From Asanoa hainanensis (GTDB lineage Bacteria > Actinomycetota > Actinomycetes > Mycobacteriales > Micromonosporaceae), in NCBI RefSeq assembly GCF_900188485.1, contig NZ_FZPH01000013.1, forward strand, positions 1 to 64,000: a DNA stretch of 64,000 nt, given 5' to 3'. Shown here in pieces: positions 49,566-58,361 of this stretch. The notes beneath the pieces were generated by a model. It made no database searches. It was not told where the DNA came from and saw only the letters and a program-made list of their open reading frames with translations. Each line of letters opens with the position of its first letter. Positions within the stretch are counted from its first letter, which is position 1. Both the position numbers and the translations under genes were made by a program.

Positions 49566-50255
49566 GTGGGCATGTCGGTGAGTTGCCCGAGGTGCGGTGG
49601 TGCGGTTCGGCCACCGGACCTGATGCGCGACTGGCGGTGTGACGAGTGCGGCGACGTCCCTCCGTTGCACATCGCCGACCACAACAACGCCGAGATCGTG
49701 AAGAGCGTGGTCAACGCGATCACCGCCGGGCCCGCGTCCGTGCCGCTCTGGTGCACCTGGCCCCTGCTGCTCGACTGGACGGTGACCGGCGTCGCCTGGG
49801 CGGGTGACGACCATTCCGGCGTACGCGCGACGGCGCTGGCCTGCAGCGGACCCGCACCGTTCGGCGGCGGCCCCGCCGACCTGGTGATCGTCGCCGAGGA
49901 GCCCGGAGTGGGGCTGGGCAACCGGTTCGCCGGCGTGCGCGGCACCGATCCCGGCGCCCACCTCGTGCGGGACCTCACCTCGGTCTCGGCCGACCCCGGG
50001 CCGGGCCAGGCGACCGGCGCGCATGCCAAGATCAAAGTGGATGGCCACCCGACTCCACTGTGGTCGATCTCCACGGCCGAGGACCGCAGCGCGTACGTCG
50101 GCGAGGCGCGTGGAATGTGGCTTTATGCGATAGCTTGGCCCGCACACGCCGGGTACGTTCTCGCAGAAGACGTTATGTTGCACGATCTTTGCGAGTGGTT
50201 GCCCCCGGAACTCGTGTACGGTGCTCCTTCTCCGTACCTGCATGGGCACGCCTGA
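49566..50255 (+). CDS. zinc-ribbon protein of a conserved actinobacterial family
   Basis: 229 residues from GTG 49566. N-terminal zinc ribbon CPRCGG (about 7-12) and CDECGD (about 25-30) followed by a long domain of unknown function with VPLWCTWPLLLDWTVTGVAWAGDDHSGVRATALA and WLYAIAWPAHAGYVLAEDVMLHDLCEW. The pattern belongs to a group annotated as DUF6758 (recall, not verified). Cytoplasmic; function unknown. Confidence 0.6.
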   Translation: MGMSVSCPRCGGAVRPPDLMRDWRCDECGDVPPLHIADHNNAEIVKSVVNAITAGPASVPLWCTWPLLLDWTVTGVAWAGDDHSGVRATALACSGPAPFGGGPADLVIVAEEPGVGLGNRFAGVRGTDPGAHLVRDLTSVSADPGPGQATGAHAKIKVDGHPTPLWSISTAEDRSAYVGEARGMWLYAIAWPAHAGYVLAEDVMLHDLCEWLPPELVYGAPSPYLHGHA

Positions 50256-50374
50256 GCGGGGCGTTCCCGCTTGTGCGGATTATGCGCAGTTCATTCAACC
50301 TGAGCGCGACGACTGATACGCTGAGTCCTGCCGCGGCAAGTTGCCGGCGCCGCGACAGAGGGGGTTGGGCCGCA

Positions 50375-50533
50375 ATGCTCAAGAAGATCCTCACTTGGGG
50401 TGGAATCGCCTTCCTCGTTTTCTTCATCGCCTTCCGTCCTAATGAGTCAGCTGACGTGTTCAAGAACATCGGCGGCGGCATCATGGATGTCGCGGAAGGC
50501 TTCGGCGACTTCTTCACGAGCCTCGTCGCCTAG
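50375..50533 (+). CDS. small membrane-associated protein, 52 aa
   Basis: 52 residues from ATG 50375, with GGGGTTGGG just upstream. One hydrophobic stretch (ILTWGGIAFLVFFIAF, about 5-20) and an amphipathic glycine-rich tail with IGGGIMDVAEGFGDFFTSL. It is too short for standard gene callers but has an actinomycete codon pattern. A 5' hairpin (CCGCGGCAAGTTGCCGGCGC region, about 50330-50356) precedes it. Function unknown. Confidence 0.55.
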   Translation: MLKKILTWGGIAFLVFFIAFRPNESADVFKNIGGGIMDVAEGFGDFFTSLVA

Positions 50534-50548
50534 GCGCCGCCGTCACCT

Positions 50549-51409
50549 ATGGGCCGACCGTCCGCACCATCACCAGACCCTGACGAGTCCGATCGCGACC
50601 GTTGGGCACGTGATGACGTGCCCCCGGTCGACGAAGGCCCGGGCTTCAGCACCGGCCCCGGCTACTCGCCGAGCGCGGGCTACTCCGACAGCGCCGGCTT
50701 CGGCGACTCGGCCGACTACGCGCACGGCGAGCCCACGGCCAGGCAGCGCACGGCCGGTGGCTACACCGCGACCGAGATCTCCGAAGAGGAGCTCGCCGGC
50801 CTCCAGGTCGACGCGTCCGGCCTGCCGCTCGGCCCGCGCCGGGTGCTGCCGCTCGAAGACGAGCCGACCCCGCTGGTCTCGCGCTACCTCTTCCCGACCG
50901 AGCGCTACCGGGGCGAGTGGAAGCGCCACTGGATCCACCTGAGCACGCCGCTCCTGGTGATCATCGTGGCCACCTTCGTGCTCGGCTACCTGTCCGGCTT
51001 CCTGTTCCGGCAGGAGGCGGCCGGCATGACCACCGCCGCCATCCTGGTCTGGGTGGCGATCTTCGGGTGGGTCGCCTGGAAGGTCGGCGACTGGTACTTC
51101 GACCGCTTCATCCTGACCAACAAGCGGGTCATGGTGGTCAGCGGGATCATCACCCGCCGGGTCGCGATGATGCCGCTGCTGCGGGTCACCGACATGAAAT
51201 ACGAGCAGTCGCCGTTGGGCCGCGCGCTCAACTACGGCACGTTCGTGCTCGAGTCCGCGGGCCAGGAGCAGGCACTTCGCGAGATCAAGCACCTGCCGAA
51301 CCCCAACGAGCTCTACCTGCGGGTCGTCGAGGAGATGTACGAGCCGCAGGCGGTCGAAGCCCGGCTCGGCAAGGACGCCGACGAGGCCCGCGCCGACGAC
51401 GGGGCATAG
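50549..51409 (+). CDS. bacterial PH-domain membrane protein
   Basis: 286 residues. Acidic, Gly/Ser/Pro-rich N-terminus (about 1-80), two or three membrane helices (about 130-195), then a bPH2-type PH domain: DWYFDRFILTNKRVMVVSGIITRRVAMMPLLRVTDMKYEQSPLGRALNYGTFVLES and a C-terminal acidic tail. PH2 membrane proteins are widespread in actinomycetes; function unknown. Confidence 0.75.
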   Translation: MGRPSAPSPDPDESDRDRWARDDVPPVDEGPGFSTGPGYSPSAGYSDSAGFGDSADYAHGEPTARQRTAGGYTATEISEEELAGLQVDASGLPLGPRRVLPLEDEPTPLVSRYLFPTERYRGEWKRHWIHLSTPLLVIIVATFVLGYLSGFLFRQEAAGMTTAAILVWVAIFGWVAWKVGDWYFDRFILTNKRVMVVSGIITRRVAMMPLLRVTDMKYEQSPLGRALNYGTFVLESAGQEQALREIKHLPNPNELYLRVVEEMYEPQAVEARLGKDADEARADDGA

Positions 51410-51510
51410 GCTCCTGCCGATTGGTCGCCGCTCGGCAACCGTTCGCCCCGTAGACCCCGGCTATACGCGTGTGTCAGTCTGCAACCACGCGTACCAAAGG
51501 GGGGCGTCCG

Positions 51511-52152
51511 GTGACGGACAGGCAGTCGGTCGAAGACGACTTCCGGGAGTTCGTCGCCGCCCGTTCGCCGGCCCTGCTGCGCACCGCCTACCTGCTGACC
51601 GGTGACTGGGCCACCGCCGAGGACCTGTTGCAGACAGCGCTCACCAAGATCTATCTGGCTTGGCGGAGACTCGGGGAGATCGAGGCCGTCGAGCCGTACG
51701 CCCGCCGGGTCCTGGTCAACACGTCGATCAGTTGGTGGCGCCGCCGTTGGCACGGCGAACGCCCGACCGAGGTGCTGCCCGAGCGGGCCGTCGCCGACAA
51801 GGTCGACGAGCAGCTCGAACGCGACGCCTTGTGGCGGCACGTGCAGTCGCTGCCCGCCCGGCAGCGCGCGGTGCTGGTGCTGCGCTTCTACGAGGACATG
51901 TCCGAGGCGCAGACCGCCGCCATCCTCGACATCTCCACCGGCACGGTGAAGAGCCAGACCTCCCGGGCCCTGAGCACGCTGCGCGGCCGGCTCGGCGCCG
52001 AACGCGCCGCCGAGCAGGCCCGGGTCGACGAGTTGGCCGCGGCGCAGACCGCGCCGCCCCCGATCCCACGGCAGGCGTCGGCGCCCACGCGTCCGGTGCG
52101 TGCCCCCGCTCCCCGCATTCCCGCCCCGGCGGGAGGAGTGGAGGGGCGCTGA
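51511..52152 (+). CDS. SigE-family RNA polymerase sigma factor
   Basis: 213 residues from GTG 51511. Region 2: LLRTAYLLTGDWATAEDLLQTALTKIYLAWRR; region 4: SLPARQRAVLVLRFYEDMSEAQTAAILDISTGTVKSQTSRALSTL. Belongs to SigE-type ECF factors of actinomycetes that respond to stress or envelope cues. A Pro/Ala tail (about 180-213) is added at the C-terminus. The next gene starts inside its stop codon (TGATG) and should be its membrane partner. Confidence 0.88.
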   Translation: MTDRQSVEDDFREFVAARSPALLRTAYLLTGDWATAEDLLQTALTKIYLAWRRLGEIEAVEPYARRVLVNTSISWWRRRWHGERPTEVLPERAVADKVDEQLERDALWRHVQSLPARQRAVLVLRFYEDMSEAQTAAILDISTGTVKSQTSRALSTLRGRLGAERAAEQARVDELAAAQTAPPPIPRQASAPTRPVRAPAPRIPAPAGGVEGR

Positions 52153-53324
52153 TGATCGAAGAACGACTGCGTGAGGCCTTCCAGGACCGGGTCGAGCTGA
52201 CCCCGGCCGGCAGCGACCGCGCCGACCAGATCATCCGCCGCACCGGCCGCAGCCGGCGGTGGCGCCGCGTGGGCACCTCGTTCGCGGCGGTCCTCGCGTT
52301 CGCGTCCCTGCTCGGCGGCGCGCTCGGCTGGAAGCTCCTGCACACCACGCACACGGGCTACAACTCCTCGGTGCTCTCGGCCGACCCCACCGCGCTGCCC
52401 GAACCCCAGGTGACCGCGTCGATCAACCCGCACGACGTCGCCAGTCTCGGCCTCGACCTGCGGATCGGCGATCTGCTGTGGACCACCGACGGCCGCCGCC
52501 TCGACCTGGGCGCCCACGGCGACGTCGACGTCGTCTACCGGGTGCCGGCCGGCTGGCTCTACGGCAACGCGAGCGGCGGCGCCTACCTCCAGCCGGTCGA
52601 CGGGCGATCGGTGGAGGTGGCGCCGGAGGGCAGCCGCTGGACCGTCGGCGACGACGGCCAGCGGATCGCCGTGGTGACCGACAACCAGCTGGCCATGGCC
52701 GATCTGACCCGCGAGGGCGCCAAACGCGTCGGCATCGTCAACGTGCCGGCCGACACCGCGCCGACCGCCGTGCTCGGCGACCGGGTGCTGGCGACGGGCA
52801 AGGTCTCCAGCGGCCGCGGGTACGAGTTCGTCACGGTCGTCGGCCAGTCCGGCTGGGCCGACCCGTCCTGGAACCCCGTGGTCTCCGGCGTCCTCGGCAC
52901 CCGCAGCGACGCCGCCGTGGGGCTCGCCTGGACGACCGGCGAGAAGGAGCTCTGCCTGGCCTCGCTGCGCCCGGACAGTCCGGTCATGTCGGTCACCATG
53001 ACCAAGCTCTGCGGGTTCGAGTCGCCCGGCGAAGGCGTCACGAACAACCTCTCCCCCGACGGTGGGTGGTTGGCCGAGCCGGCTGGCGACCAGTTGCGCC
53101 TGCACAACGTCGACAACGCCCTGATCGGCACGCCGACGGCCAAGGTGTGCGCGGCGGCCGGCGTACGCTCGCCGATCTGGGTCGACAACCGCACCGTGGT
53201 CGCCACGTACGACGACGGGGTGATCCGCTGCCAGACCGACGGGACGCGCAAGGTCCTCGAGGTGCCCGCGTCGGCCGGCAGCAACTGGAACCTCGTGCCC
53301 CGGCTGGGCCGGGCGGAGGGCTGA
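52152..53324 (+). CDS. membrane partner of SigE-family sigma factor
   Basis: 390 residues. Short cytoplasmic part (about 1-40, basic with RRTGRSRRWRR), one helix (about 42-60, AAVLAFASLLGGALGWKLL), then a large outer domain of beta-propeller-like repeats (DGRRLDLGAHGDVDVVYRV, EGSRWTVGDDGQRIAVV, LCLASLRPDS). It lacks a recognisable zinc anti-sigma domain; the start overlaps the sigma gene stop, which suggests a regulatory or sensor role for the sigma factor. Confidence 0.65.
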   Translation: MIEERLREAFQDRVELTPAGSDRADQIIRRTGRSRRWRRVGTSFAAVLAFASLLGGALGWKLLHTTHTGYNSSVLSADPTALPEPQVTASINPHDVASLGLDLRIGDLLWTTDGRRLDLGAHGDVDVVYRVPAGWLYGNASGGAYLQPVDGRSVEVAPEGSRWTVGDDGQRIAVVTDNQLAMADLTREGAKRVGIVNVPADTAPTAVLGDRVLATGKVSSGRGYEFVTVVGQSGWADPSWNPVVSGVLGTRSDAAVGLAWTTGEKELCLASLRPDSPVMSVTMTKLCGFESPGEGVTNNLSPDGGWLAEPAGDQLRLHNVDNALIGTPTAKVCAAAGVRSPIWVDNRTVVATYDDGVIRCQTDGTRKVLEVPASAGSNWNLVPRLGRAEG

Positions 53325-53344
53325 CCCCGGTAGCGTCTGCGGCG

Positions 53345-54202
53345 ATGGACAGCCGCATTGACCTGCACGCGCACTCGACCGCGAGCGACGGGACGCTGAC
53401 GCCCACCGAGCTGATGTCGGCGGCGGCCACCGCCGGGCTCGACGTGGTCGCGATCACCGACCACGACACGACCGCGGGCTGGTCCGCCGCGGCGGCCGCC
53501 CGACCGCCCGGTCTGGCGCTCGTGCGGGGCGCCGAGCTCTCCTGCCGGTGGCACGGGGCCCGGCCGCCGATCTCCCTGCACCTGTTGGCGTACCTGTTCG
53601 ACCCGACCTACCCCGACCTCGTGGCGGAGCTGACCCGGGTGCGCGCGTCGCGCGAGGTGCGGGCGGAGCGGATCGTCGCGCTGCTGCGGGCCGACGGGCA
53701 CGACGTGACCTGGGACGAGGTGCTGCGCTACGCCGACGGCGGCTCGGTCGGGCGGCCGCACATCGCGCAGGCGCTGATCCGAGCCGGGCTGGTCTCCTCG
53801 ACCTCCGCCGCGTTCGCGCCGGAGTGGCTGGGCCAGCGTTATCGCGTGCCCAAGGAGGAGATCGACGTCTTCGAGGCCGTGCGGCTCGTCCGTGCTGCCG
53901 GTGGGGTGACGGTGTTCGCGCACCCGCGGGCGACCCGGCGCGGCCGGATCGTCCCCGACGACCTGATCGTGTCGTTGCCGGAGGCCGGGCTCTTCGGGTT
54001 GGAGGCGGACCACACGGACCATTCGCCCGCGGAACGCGCGCACGTGCGGGCGCTGGCTTCGTCGCTCGGGCTTGCCGTGACCGGATCGTCCGATTTTCAC
54101 GGCACGCACAAGACCGTCGGGCTCGGGGCCGAGACCACCTCACCTCTCGTGTACGAGCGCCTCGTGGCCGCCTCATCAGGAAAGACACCCGTGCTGGATT
54201 GA
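53345..54202 (+). CDS. PHP-domain phosphoesterase
   Basis: 285 residues. Metal-binding pattern of PHP: DLHAHSTASDG (front His/Asp), AITDHDTTAG, HPRATRRGR and the late SSDFHG (Asp/His). VAELTRVRASREVRAERIVALLRADG is a helical insert. Relatives are nucleotide 3',5'-bisphosphate phosphatases (RNase AM/YciV-type), acting on pAp or short RNA ends; the substrate here is by family only. Separate from the sigma unit by 20 bases. Confidence 0.85.
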   Translation: MDSRIDLHAHSTASDGTLTPTELMSAAATAGLDVVAITDHDTTAGWSAAAAARPPGLALVRGAELSCRWHGARPPISLHLLAYLFDPTYPDLVAELTRVRASREVRAERIVALLRADGHDVTWDEVLRYADGGSVGRPHIAQALIRAGLVSSTSAAFAPEWLGQRYRVPKEEIDVFEAVRLVRAAGGVTVFAHPRATRRGRIVPDDLIVSLPEAGLFGLEADHTDHSPAERAHVRALASSLGLAVTGSSDFHGTHKTVGLGAETTSPLVYERLVAASSGKTPVLD

Positions 54203-54231
54203 CGTGAACGACCTTCGCCTACCGTGATCGC

Positions 54232-54843
54232 GTGGATCTGAAGGTATTCGGCGAGGTCGTCGTCACGCTCCTGGTGATCATGGACCCGCCGGGGATGGTG
54301 CCGATCTTCGTCGCGATGACCGGCACGATGGCGCCGCGCGACCGGCACCGGGCCGCCTGGCAGGCGGTGTGCCTGGCACTCGGCGTGGTCGTCCTGTTCG
54401 CGGTCGCCGGCCAGAACATCCTCGAATACCTGCACGTGGACCTGCCGGCCCTGCAGGGCGCCGGCGGCCTGCTGCTCATCATGATCGCGTTGGAGCTGCT
54501 GACCGGGAAGACGGACGGCCCGACGGACCACTCGACGTCGAACATCGCACTGGTGCCCCTGGGCACGCCGCTGCTGGCCGGCCCGGGCGCGATCGTGGCG
54601 ACGATGCTGTTCGTGCAGCGCGCCGACGGCGCGCCGGACTACGTGGCGGTCTACGCGGGCATCATCGCCGCGATGGTGGTGGTCTGGCTCGTGCTGCGGT
54701 ACTGCGGCGTCGTGGTCAAGGTCCTGCGCCCCGGCGGCATCGAGGTGCTCACCCGCATTGCCGGCCTCCTGCTGGCCGCGATCGCCGTGCAACTGATCGC
54801 GGACGCGGTGTTCGCCTTCGTCGACTCGTACCAGGCGGGGTGA
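54232..54843 (+). CDS. MarC-family integral membrane protein
   Basis: 203 residues from GTG 54232, six hydrophobic segments. Family motifs: VIMDPPGMVPIFVAMT near the front and PLGTPLLAGPGAIVATMLF in the middle. Named from the multiple antibiotic resistance region of E. coli, but MarC has no proven transport role. The gene is followed after 39 bases by the nuclease gene. Confidence 0.85.
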   Translation: MDLKVFGEVVVTLLVIMDPPGMVPIFVAMTGTMAPRDRHRAAWQAVCLALGVVVLFAVAGQNILEYLHVDLPALQGAGGLLLIMIALELLTGKTDGPTDHSTSNIALVPLGTPLLAGPGAIVATMLFVQRADGAPDYVAVYAGIIAAMVVVWLVLRYCGVVVKVLRPGGIEVLTRIAGLLLAAIAVQLIADAVFAFVDSYQAG

Positions 54844-54882
54844 CCATCCGGGGTTGTCGTACCCGGATGGGAGGATTCTCCC

Positions 54883-55779
54883 GTGCGCAGGCCAACCTCC
54901 TCCCCCACCGGCCGGGCCCCGGCACCGCGCTCCGAGCAGCTCGGCTTCGCCGGCATGCCGGAGCGGCTGTTCGTGTGCACGCCGAGCAAGCTCGGCGCCT
55001 ACGCCGACTGCCCACGCCGCTACCGCTACTCCTACGTCGACCGCCCGGCGCCGCCCAAGGGCCCGCCGTGGGCACACAACTCGTTGGGCGCGAGCGTCCA
55101 CACCGCGCTGCGGAGCTGGTTCGCGCTGCCGCCCGAGCGGCGCGTTCGCGAGGCGCTACCCGGGCTGCTCAAGGGCACCTGGGTCCGCGAGGGCTATCGC
55201 GACGACGACCAGGAGCGGGCCGTCTACCGGCGGGCCCTCGACTGGCTCGAGAGCTACGTCGCGGGCCTCGACCCCGAATTCGAGCCGCTGGGCGTCGAGC
55301 GGGTGGTGGCGGTCAAGACGGCGGTGCTGGCCTTCAACGGCCGGGCCGACCGCATCGACGCCCGCGGCGGCGAGGTGGTCATCGTCGACTACAAGACCGG
55401 CCGCACCGGGCTCGACGCCGACGACGCGCGGGGGTCGCAGGCACTGGCGCTCTACGCCTACGCGGCCGAGCGGGTGTTCCGCAAGCCGTGCCGGCGGGTC
55501 GAGCTGCACCACCTACCGACGGGCACGGTCGCGGCGCACGACCACACCGAGGCGTCCATCGCCCGCCAGGTCTCCCGCGCCGAAGACACGGCCCGCGACA
55601 TCATTGAGGCCGAGAAGGCGATCGCCGCGGGCACCGACCCCGACGAGGCCTTCCCGACCACTCCGGGCCCGATGTGCGGCTGGTGCGACTTCAAACGCTC
55701 GTGCCCGGTGGGCGCCGAGGTGCCCAACAAAGACCAGTGGGCCGGCATCGACCGCACCCTGACGGCCCCAGGCTCCTGA
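54883..55779 (+). CDS. Fe-S PD-(D/E)XK nuclease (RecB/Cas4-like)
   Basis: 298 residues from GTG 54883. Nuclease core: GRADRID (Asp156) and VIVDYKTG (Asp169, Lys171). Cys43 together with Cys265, Cys268 and Cys274 (MCGWCDFKRSC) form the split 4-Cys pattern of [4Fe-4S] exonuclease domains as in AddB, Cas4 and RecB-family enzymes. A helical insertion spans about 75-135. It would trim DNA ends in repair; no helicase or Cas genes are adjacent. The first 25 residues are a Pro/Arg-rich extension. Confidence 0.85.
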   Translation: MRRPTSSPTGRAPAPRSEQLGFAGMPERLFVCTPSKLGAYADCPRRYRYSYVDRPAPPKGPPWAHNSLGASVHTALRSWFALPPERRVREALPGLLKGTWVREGYRDDDQERAVYRRALDWLESYVAGLDPEFEPLGVERVVAVKTAVLAFNGRADRIDARGGEVVIVDYKTGRTGLDADDARGSQALALYAYAAERVFRKPCRRVELHHLPTGTVAAHDHTEASIARQVSRAEDTARDIIEAEKAIAAGTDPDEAFPTTPGPMCGWCDFKRSCPVGAEVPNKDQWAGIDRTLTAPGS

Positions 55780-55808
55780 CGCACATCAAAGAACCCGGAG
55801 TGGTCCGC

Positions 55809-56264
55809 TCACTCGCGCAACCAGCCGCAGGTTTCCCGGTGCCGGCCAAGATCGAGCGCGGCGAACTCGTCATGCCAATCGCCGCGCTCGACACCGAGCA
55901 GGCGCAGCGCCTGCGAGATCGGGGTGCCCGCAGGCTCGGTCGGTTGGTCTTCGTCGAGAAACAGGGGATCGCCGGCCAGCGTGCCGCCGACCCACACCGC
56001 GGCCCGTTGACAGCCGGCGCCGCCGAAGAACTCCGCCTCCACATAGGCGACCGGCGTCTGCGACGAGCAGGCCGTCAGGAGCGGTTCGAGACTGGCTGGC
56101 AGCTTCTCGCAGCCCAGCACCGGGCTCCCGCCGAGGGCAACGAAGAGCTCGTCGGTCATCGGCACCAGCGCCATGCCTTGCGGCAACGGCACGACGACCG
56201 CGGACCGCGCCATGGTCCTCAGCACCTCGGGGCGGCCGATGACCGCTTCGAGCACGAAAGCCAT
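55809..56264 (-). CDS. hypothetical protein, 151 aa
   Basis: 151 residues from ATG 56264. No domain recognised. Compact acidic alpha/beta pattern: MAFVLEAVIGRPEVLRTMARS, GMALVPMTDELFVALGG, TPVAYVEAEFFGGAGCQRAAVWVGG, and an ending with Asp/Glu/His (HDEFAALDLGRHRETCGWL). The start codon shares one base with the stop of the nucleotidyltransferase gene upstream (TGATG), so the two are co-translated. Function may be linked to that enzyme. Confidence 0.6.
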   Translation of the reverse strand: MAFVLEAVIGRPEVLRTMARSAVVVPLPQGMALVPMTDELFVALGGSPVLGCEKLPASLEPLLTACSSQTPVAYVEAEFFGGAGCQRAAVWVGGTLAGDPLFLDEDQPTEPAGTPISQALRLLGVERGDWHDEFAALDLGRHRETCGWLRE

Positions 56265-56851
56265 CAGGCGTCGGCCGGGTCGATCACGCGTACGCCGGGC
56301 CAGCGGGTCGTGGGGTTGTGGCGGGTCAGGCGTTCGCGGGAGCGTTCCACCGTGATCGGGCGTGGGTTGCGGCGCCAGACGCCGCCCAGCAGGTCGGTCA
56401 GGCCGTGTGGGGCGCAGACCTCCAGCTCGCCGGCGGCGGTCAGGCGGACCGCTACCGCGGTCGCCGTCTCCGGCCACGTGGCGATGGCCTCCGCGGCGCT
56501 GCTCAGCGGCGGGATGGGGCCGCCGCCGAAGTGTGCCGGGTACCAGGTGTGCACCGCCGCCTGGTTCGTCGCCTCCCAGGGCACCGCTGGTAGCAGTGCG
56601 GTCAGCGCCTCCGTGGCCGTGCGGTCGCGGTCGCGGGTCAGGTCCGTCGGGTCGAAGAACGCCACGTCGACGTCGCGTACGCCGGTGGGGTCGAAGCCCG
56701 TGCCGAAGCGCGTGTCCCAGACCAGGTTGCGCACGGCGCCCGCGCCGGTCCAGGCGTCCGGCAGGTTCGACGCGCGCACCGCGGTCAGCACGGCCATCAG
56801 CCACGGGCTGGACCGCACCAGCTCGGTCAACTCCGTCTCGGGCATCGGCAC
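56264..56851 (-). CDS. nucleotidyltransferase-family protein (DUF925-type)
   Basis: 195 residues from GTG 56851 (ATG 56845 is an alternative). WTGAGAVRNLVWDTRFG followed by RDVDVAFFDPTD (two Asp) is the minimal nucleotidyltransferase motif; HFGGGPIPPLSSAAEAIATWPETATAVAVRL follows. COG3575-like enzymes are uncharacterised nucleotidyltransferases. It is co-transcribed with the 151-residue protein downstream. Confidence 0.75.
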   Translation of the reverse strand: MPMPETELTELVRSSPWLMAVLTAVRASNLPDAWTGAGAVRNLVWDTRFGTGFDPTGVRDVDVAFFDPTDLTRDRDRTATEALTALLPAVPWEATNQAAVHTWYPAHFGGGPIPPLSSAAEAIATWPETATAVAVRLTAAGELEVCAPHGLTDLLGGVWRRNPRPITVERSRERLTRHNPTTRWPGVRVIDPADA

Positions 56852-56857
56852 AGCATG

Positions 56858-57778
56858 TCAGCCGAGCAGGTCCACCTGGGTGCCCGCGCCGGCCTGCGCG
56901 GCCTGTTGGTAGACGGCCCAGCTCAGCGCGAGGTCCTGCCAGGGCAGCCCGACCGGGCTGTAGACGCTGGTCATCCCCGGCGCGACAGACGGGAGCTCGC
57001 CGCGCAGCACCGCACCCAACGTGCCCGCGCACCCGTCGACGCTCAGGCCCGCGCTGCCCAGCGCGCCTCCCGCCAGCGCCAGGTCCACGTCGTCGACGAT
57101 CAGCCGGCTCGCGGCCAGCAGGTCCGCCGACAGCTCACGCTTGCCCGGCTCGTCCGCGCCGAGGGACGTCAGGTGCTGCCCAGGACGGACGTCCGCACGC
57201 CCGAGCAGCGGCTCGCGCGACCAGGTGGCGAGCACCACCACGTCCGCCGCAGCGGCCACCTCGCGCGGCGATGACAGGACCGATGCGGGCAGGGCCGCCG
57301 CGCGGGCCGGGTCGAGGTCGGTCGCGACGACGCGGGACCACGGGCGCAGGTGGCGCAGGCCAGCCAGGGTGGTGGCGGCTTGCGCGCCCGCGCCGACGAA
57401 GCCGAGCGTGCGCGCGTCCGGCGGGGCCAGCGTGTGTGTGCCCAACGCCGCGGCCAGGCCCGTCCGCCACGCCGTCACGCTGGCCGAGTCGAGCAGGGCG
57501 AGCAGTTCGCCGTCGACGAGGGAGTGCAGGCAGACCACGCCGCGCAAGGCCGGCGCGGCGGCGGGGAACTTGGCGTTGACCTTCACCGTGTACGCGGGCA
57601 CGTCCGGCAGCAGACCCGGCATCAGGCAGGTCGCGGTGCCCGGGCCGGGCAGGTCGGTGCGGACCCGCAACGCCTGCGGCGAAACGACCGGGGCGCGGAA
57701 CCCGGCGGCCAGCAGGTCCAGCACCGCGCCCGGGTCGACGGCGGAGGCAACGTCACGGCGGCCGAGGAGCAAGGTCAC
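56858..57778 (-). CDS. ornithine cyclodeaminase/mu-crystallin-family enzyme
   Basis: 306 residues from GTG 57778. Rossmann domain with DARTLGFVGAGAQAATTLAGL (NAD-binding), the upper domain with Lys/Arg-bearing TVKVNAKFP, and GQHLTSLGADEPGKRELSADLL as typical of the family. Enzymes reductively deaminate or reduce imino or amino acids (ornithine cyclodeaminase, alanine dehydrogenase, ketimine reductase). The ligand set does not fix the substrate. Six bases from the previous gene on the same strand. Confidence 0.8.
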   Translation of the reverse strand: MTLLLGRRDVASAVDPGAVLDLLAAGFRAPVVSPQALRVRTDLPGPGTATCLMPGLLPDVPAYTVKVNAKFPAAAPALRGVVCLHSLVDGELLALLDSASVTAWRTGLAAALGTHTLAPPDARTLGFVGAGAQAATTLAGLRHLRPWSRVVATDLDPARAAALPASVLSSPREVAAAADVVVLATWSREPLLGRADVRPGQHLTSLGADEPGKRELSADLLAASRLIVDDVDLALAGGALGSAGLSVDGCAGTLGAVLRGELPSVAPGMTSVYSPVGLPWQDLALSWAVYQQAAQAGAGTQVDLLG

Positions 57779-57842
57779 CCGGCCAGTCTGGACCACGAAC
57801 GCCACCCCCGACCAAGGGAGGCCAGGGGTGGCGAAGGCAAGC

Positions 57843-58289
57843 TCAGTCGTCGGAACCATGGCCACGACCACCATGGCCGCCACGGTCGCCGCCCTTGTCG
57901 TCGTCGCTGTCCAGCTTCACGATCTCACCGGTCGCGCGGTCGACGTAGACGTCGTGCTCGACGCCGGCCCGTACGATCTCCACCTTCCACGTCGCGAAGC
58001 CGTGTTCGAACTCGGACTCGATCTCGGTGACCGTGCCGCCACCGACCTTGGCCAGCGCGATCCGGCGTGCCTCGGGGGCACCTAGGTCACCGGCCAGCGG
58101 CGGCTTCGTGCTGGTGGCCGAGTCGTCCGGCGTGGGCTCGGAAGTGAACGAGGGTGTCGCGGTCGGCACCGCGCTGCCGAGGCCGGTCAGCGGGCTGGCA
58201 CCGTCGTCGGCCGCGGCCGCCAGCGCCGTGCCGGTGACGGCGAGCGCCGCCATGCCGGCCAGGGTGACGATCACCGGTGTGCGCTTCAT
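57843..58289 (-). CDS. PepSY-domain secreted protein
   Basis: 148 residues from ATG 58289. Signal peptide (VIVTLAGMAALAVTGTALA) then a Thr/Ser/Pro linker and a PepSY domain: DLGAPEARRIALAKVGGGTVTEIESEFEHGFATWKVEIV, DVYVDRATGEIVKLD. The C-terminus is Asp/Gly/His-rich (DDDKGGDRGGHGGRGHG). PepSY domains inhibit peptidases or sense envelope state, and genes for them are classically next to a two-component pair, as here. Confidence 0.85.
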   Translation of the reverse strand: MKRTPVIVTLAGMAALAVTGTALAAAADDGASPLTGLGSAVPTATPSFTSEPTPDDSATSTKPPLAGDLGAPEARRIALAKVGGGTVTEIESEFEHGFATWKVEIVRAGVEHDVYVDRATGEIVKLDSDDDKGGDRGGHGGRGHGSDD

Positions 58290-58361
58290 GTCATGACCTC
58301 CGTATCGGGGTGATACGGACGAGGTTCGGCCAAGCATGGATAGCGGCGCGCTGCGCGAGCG

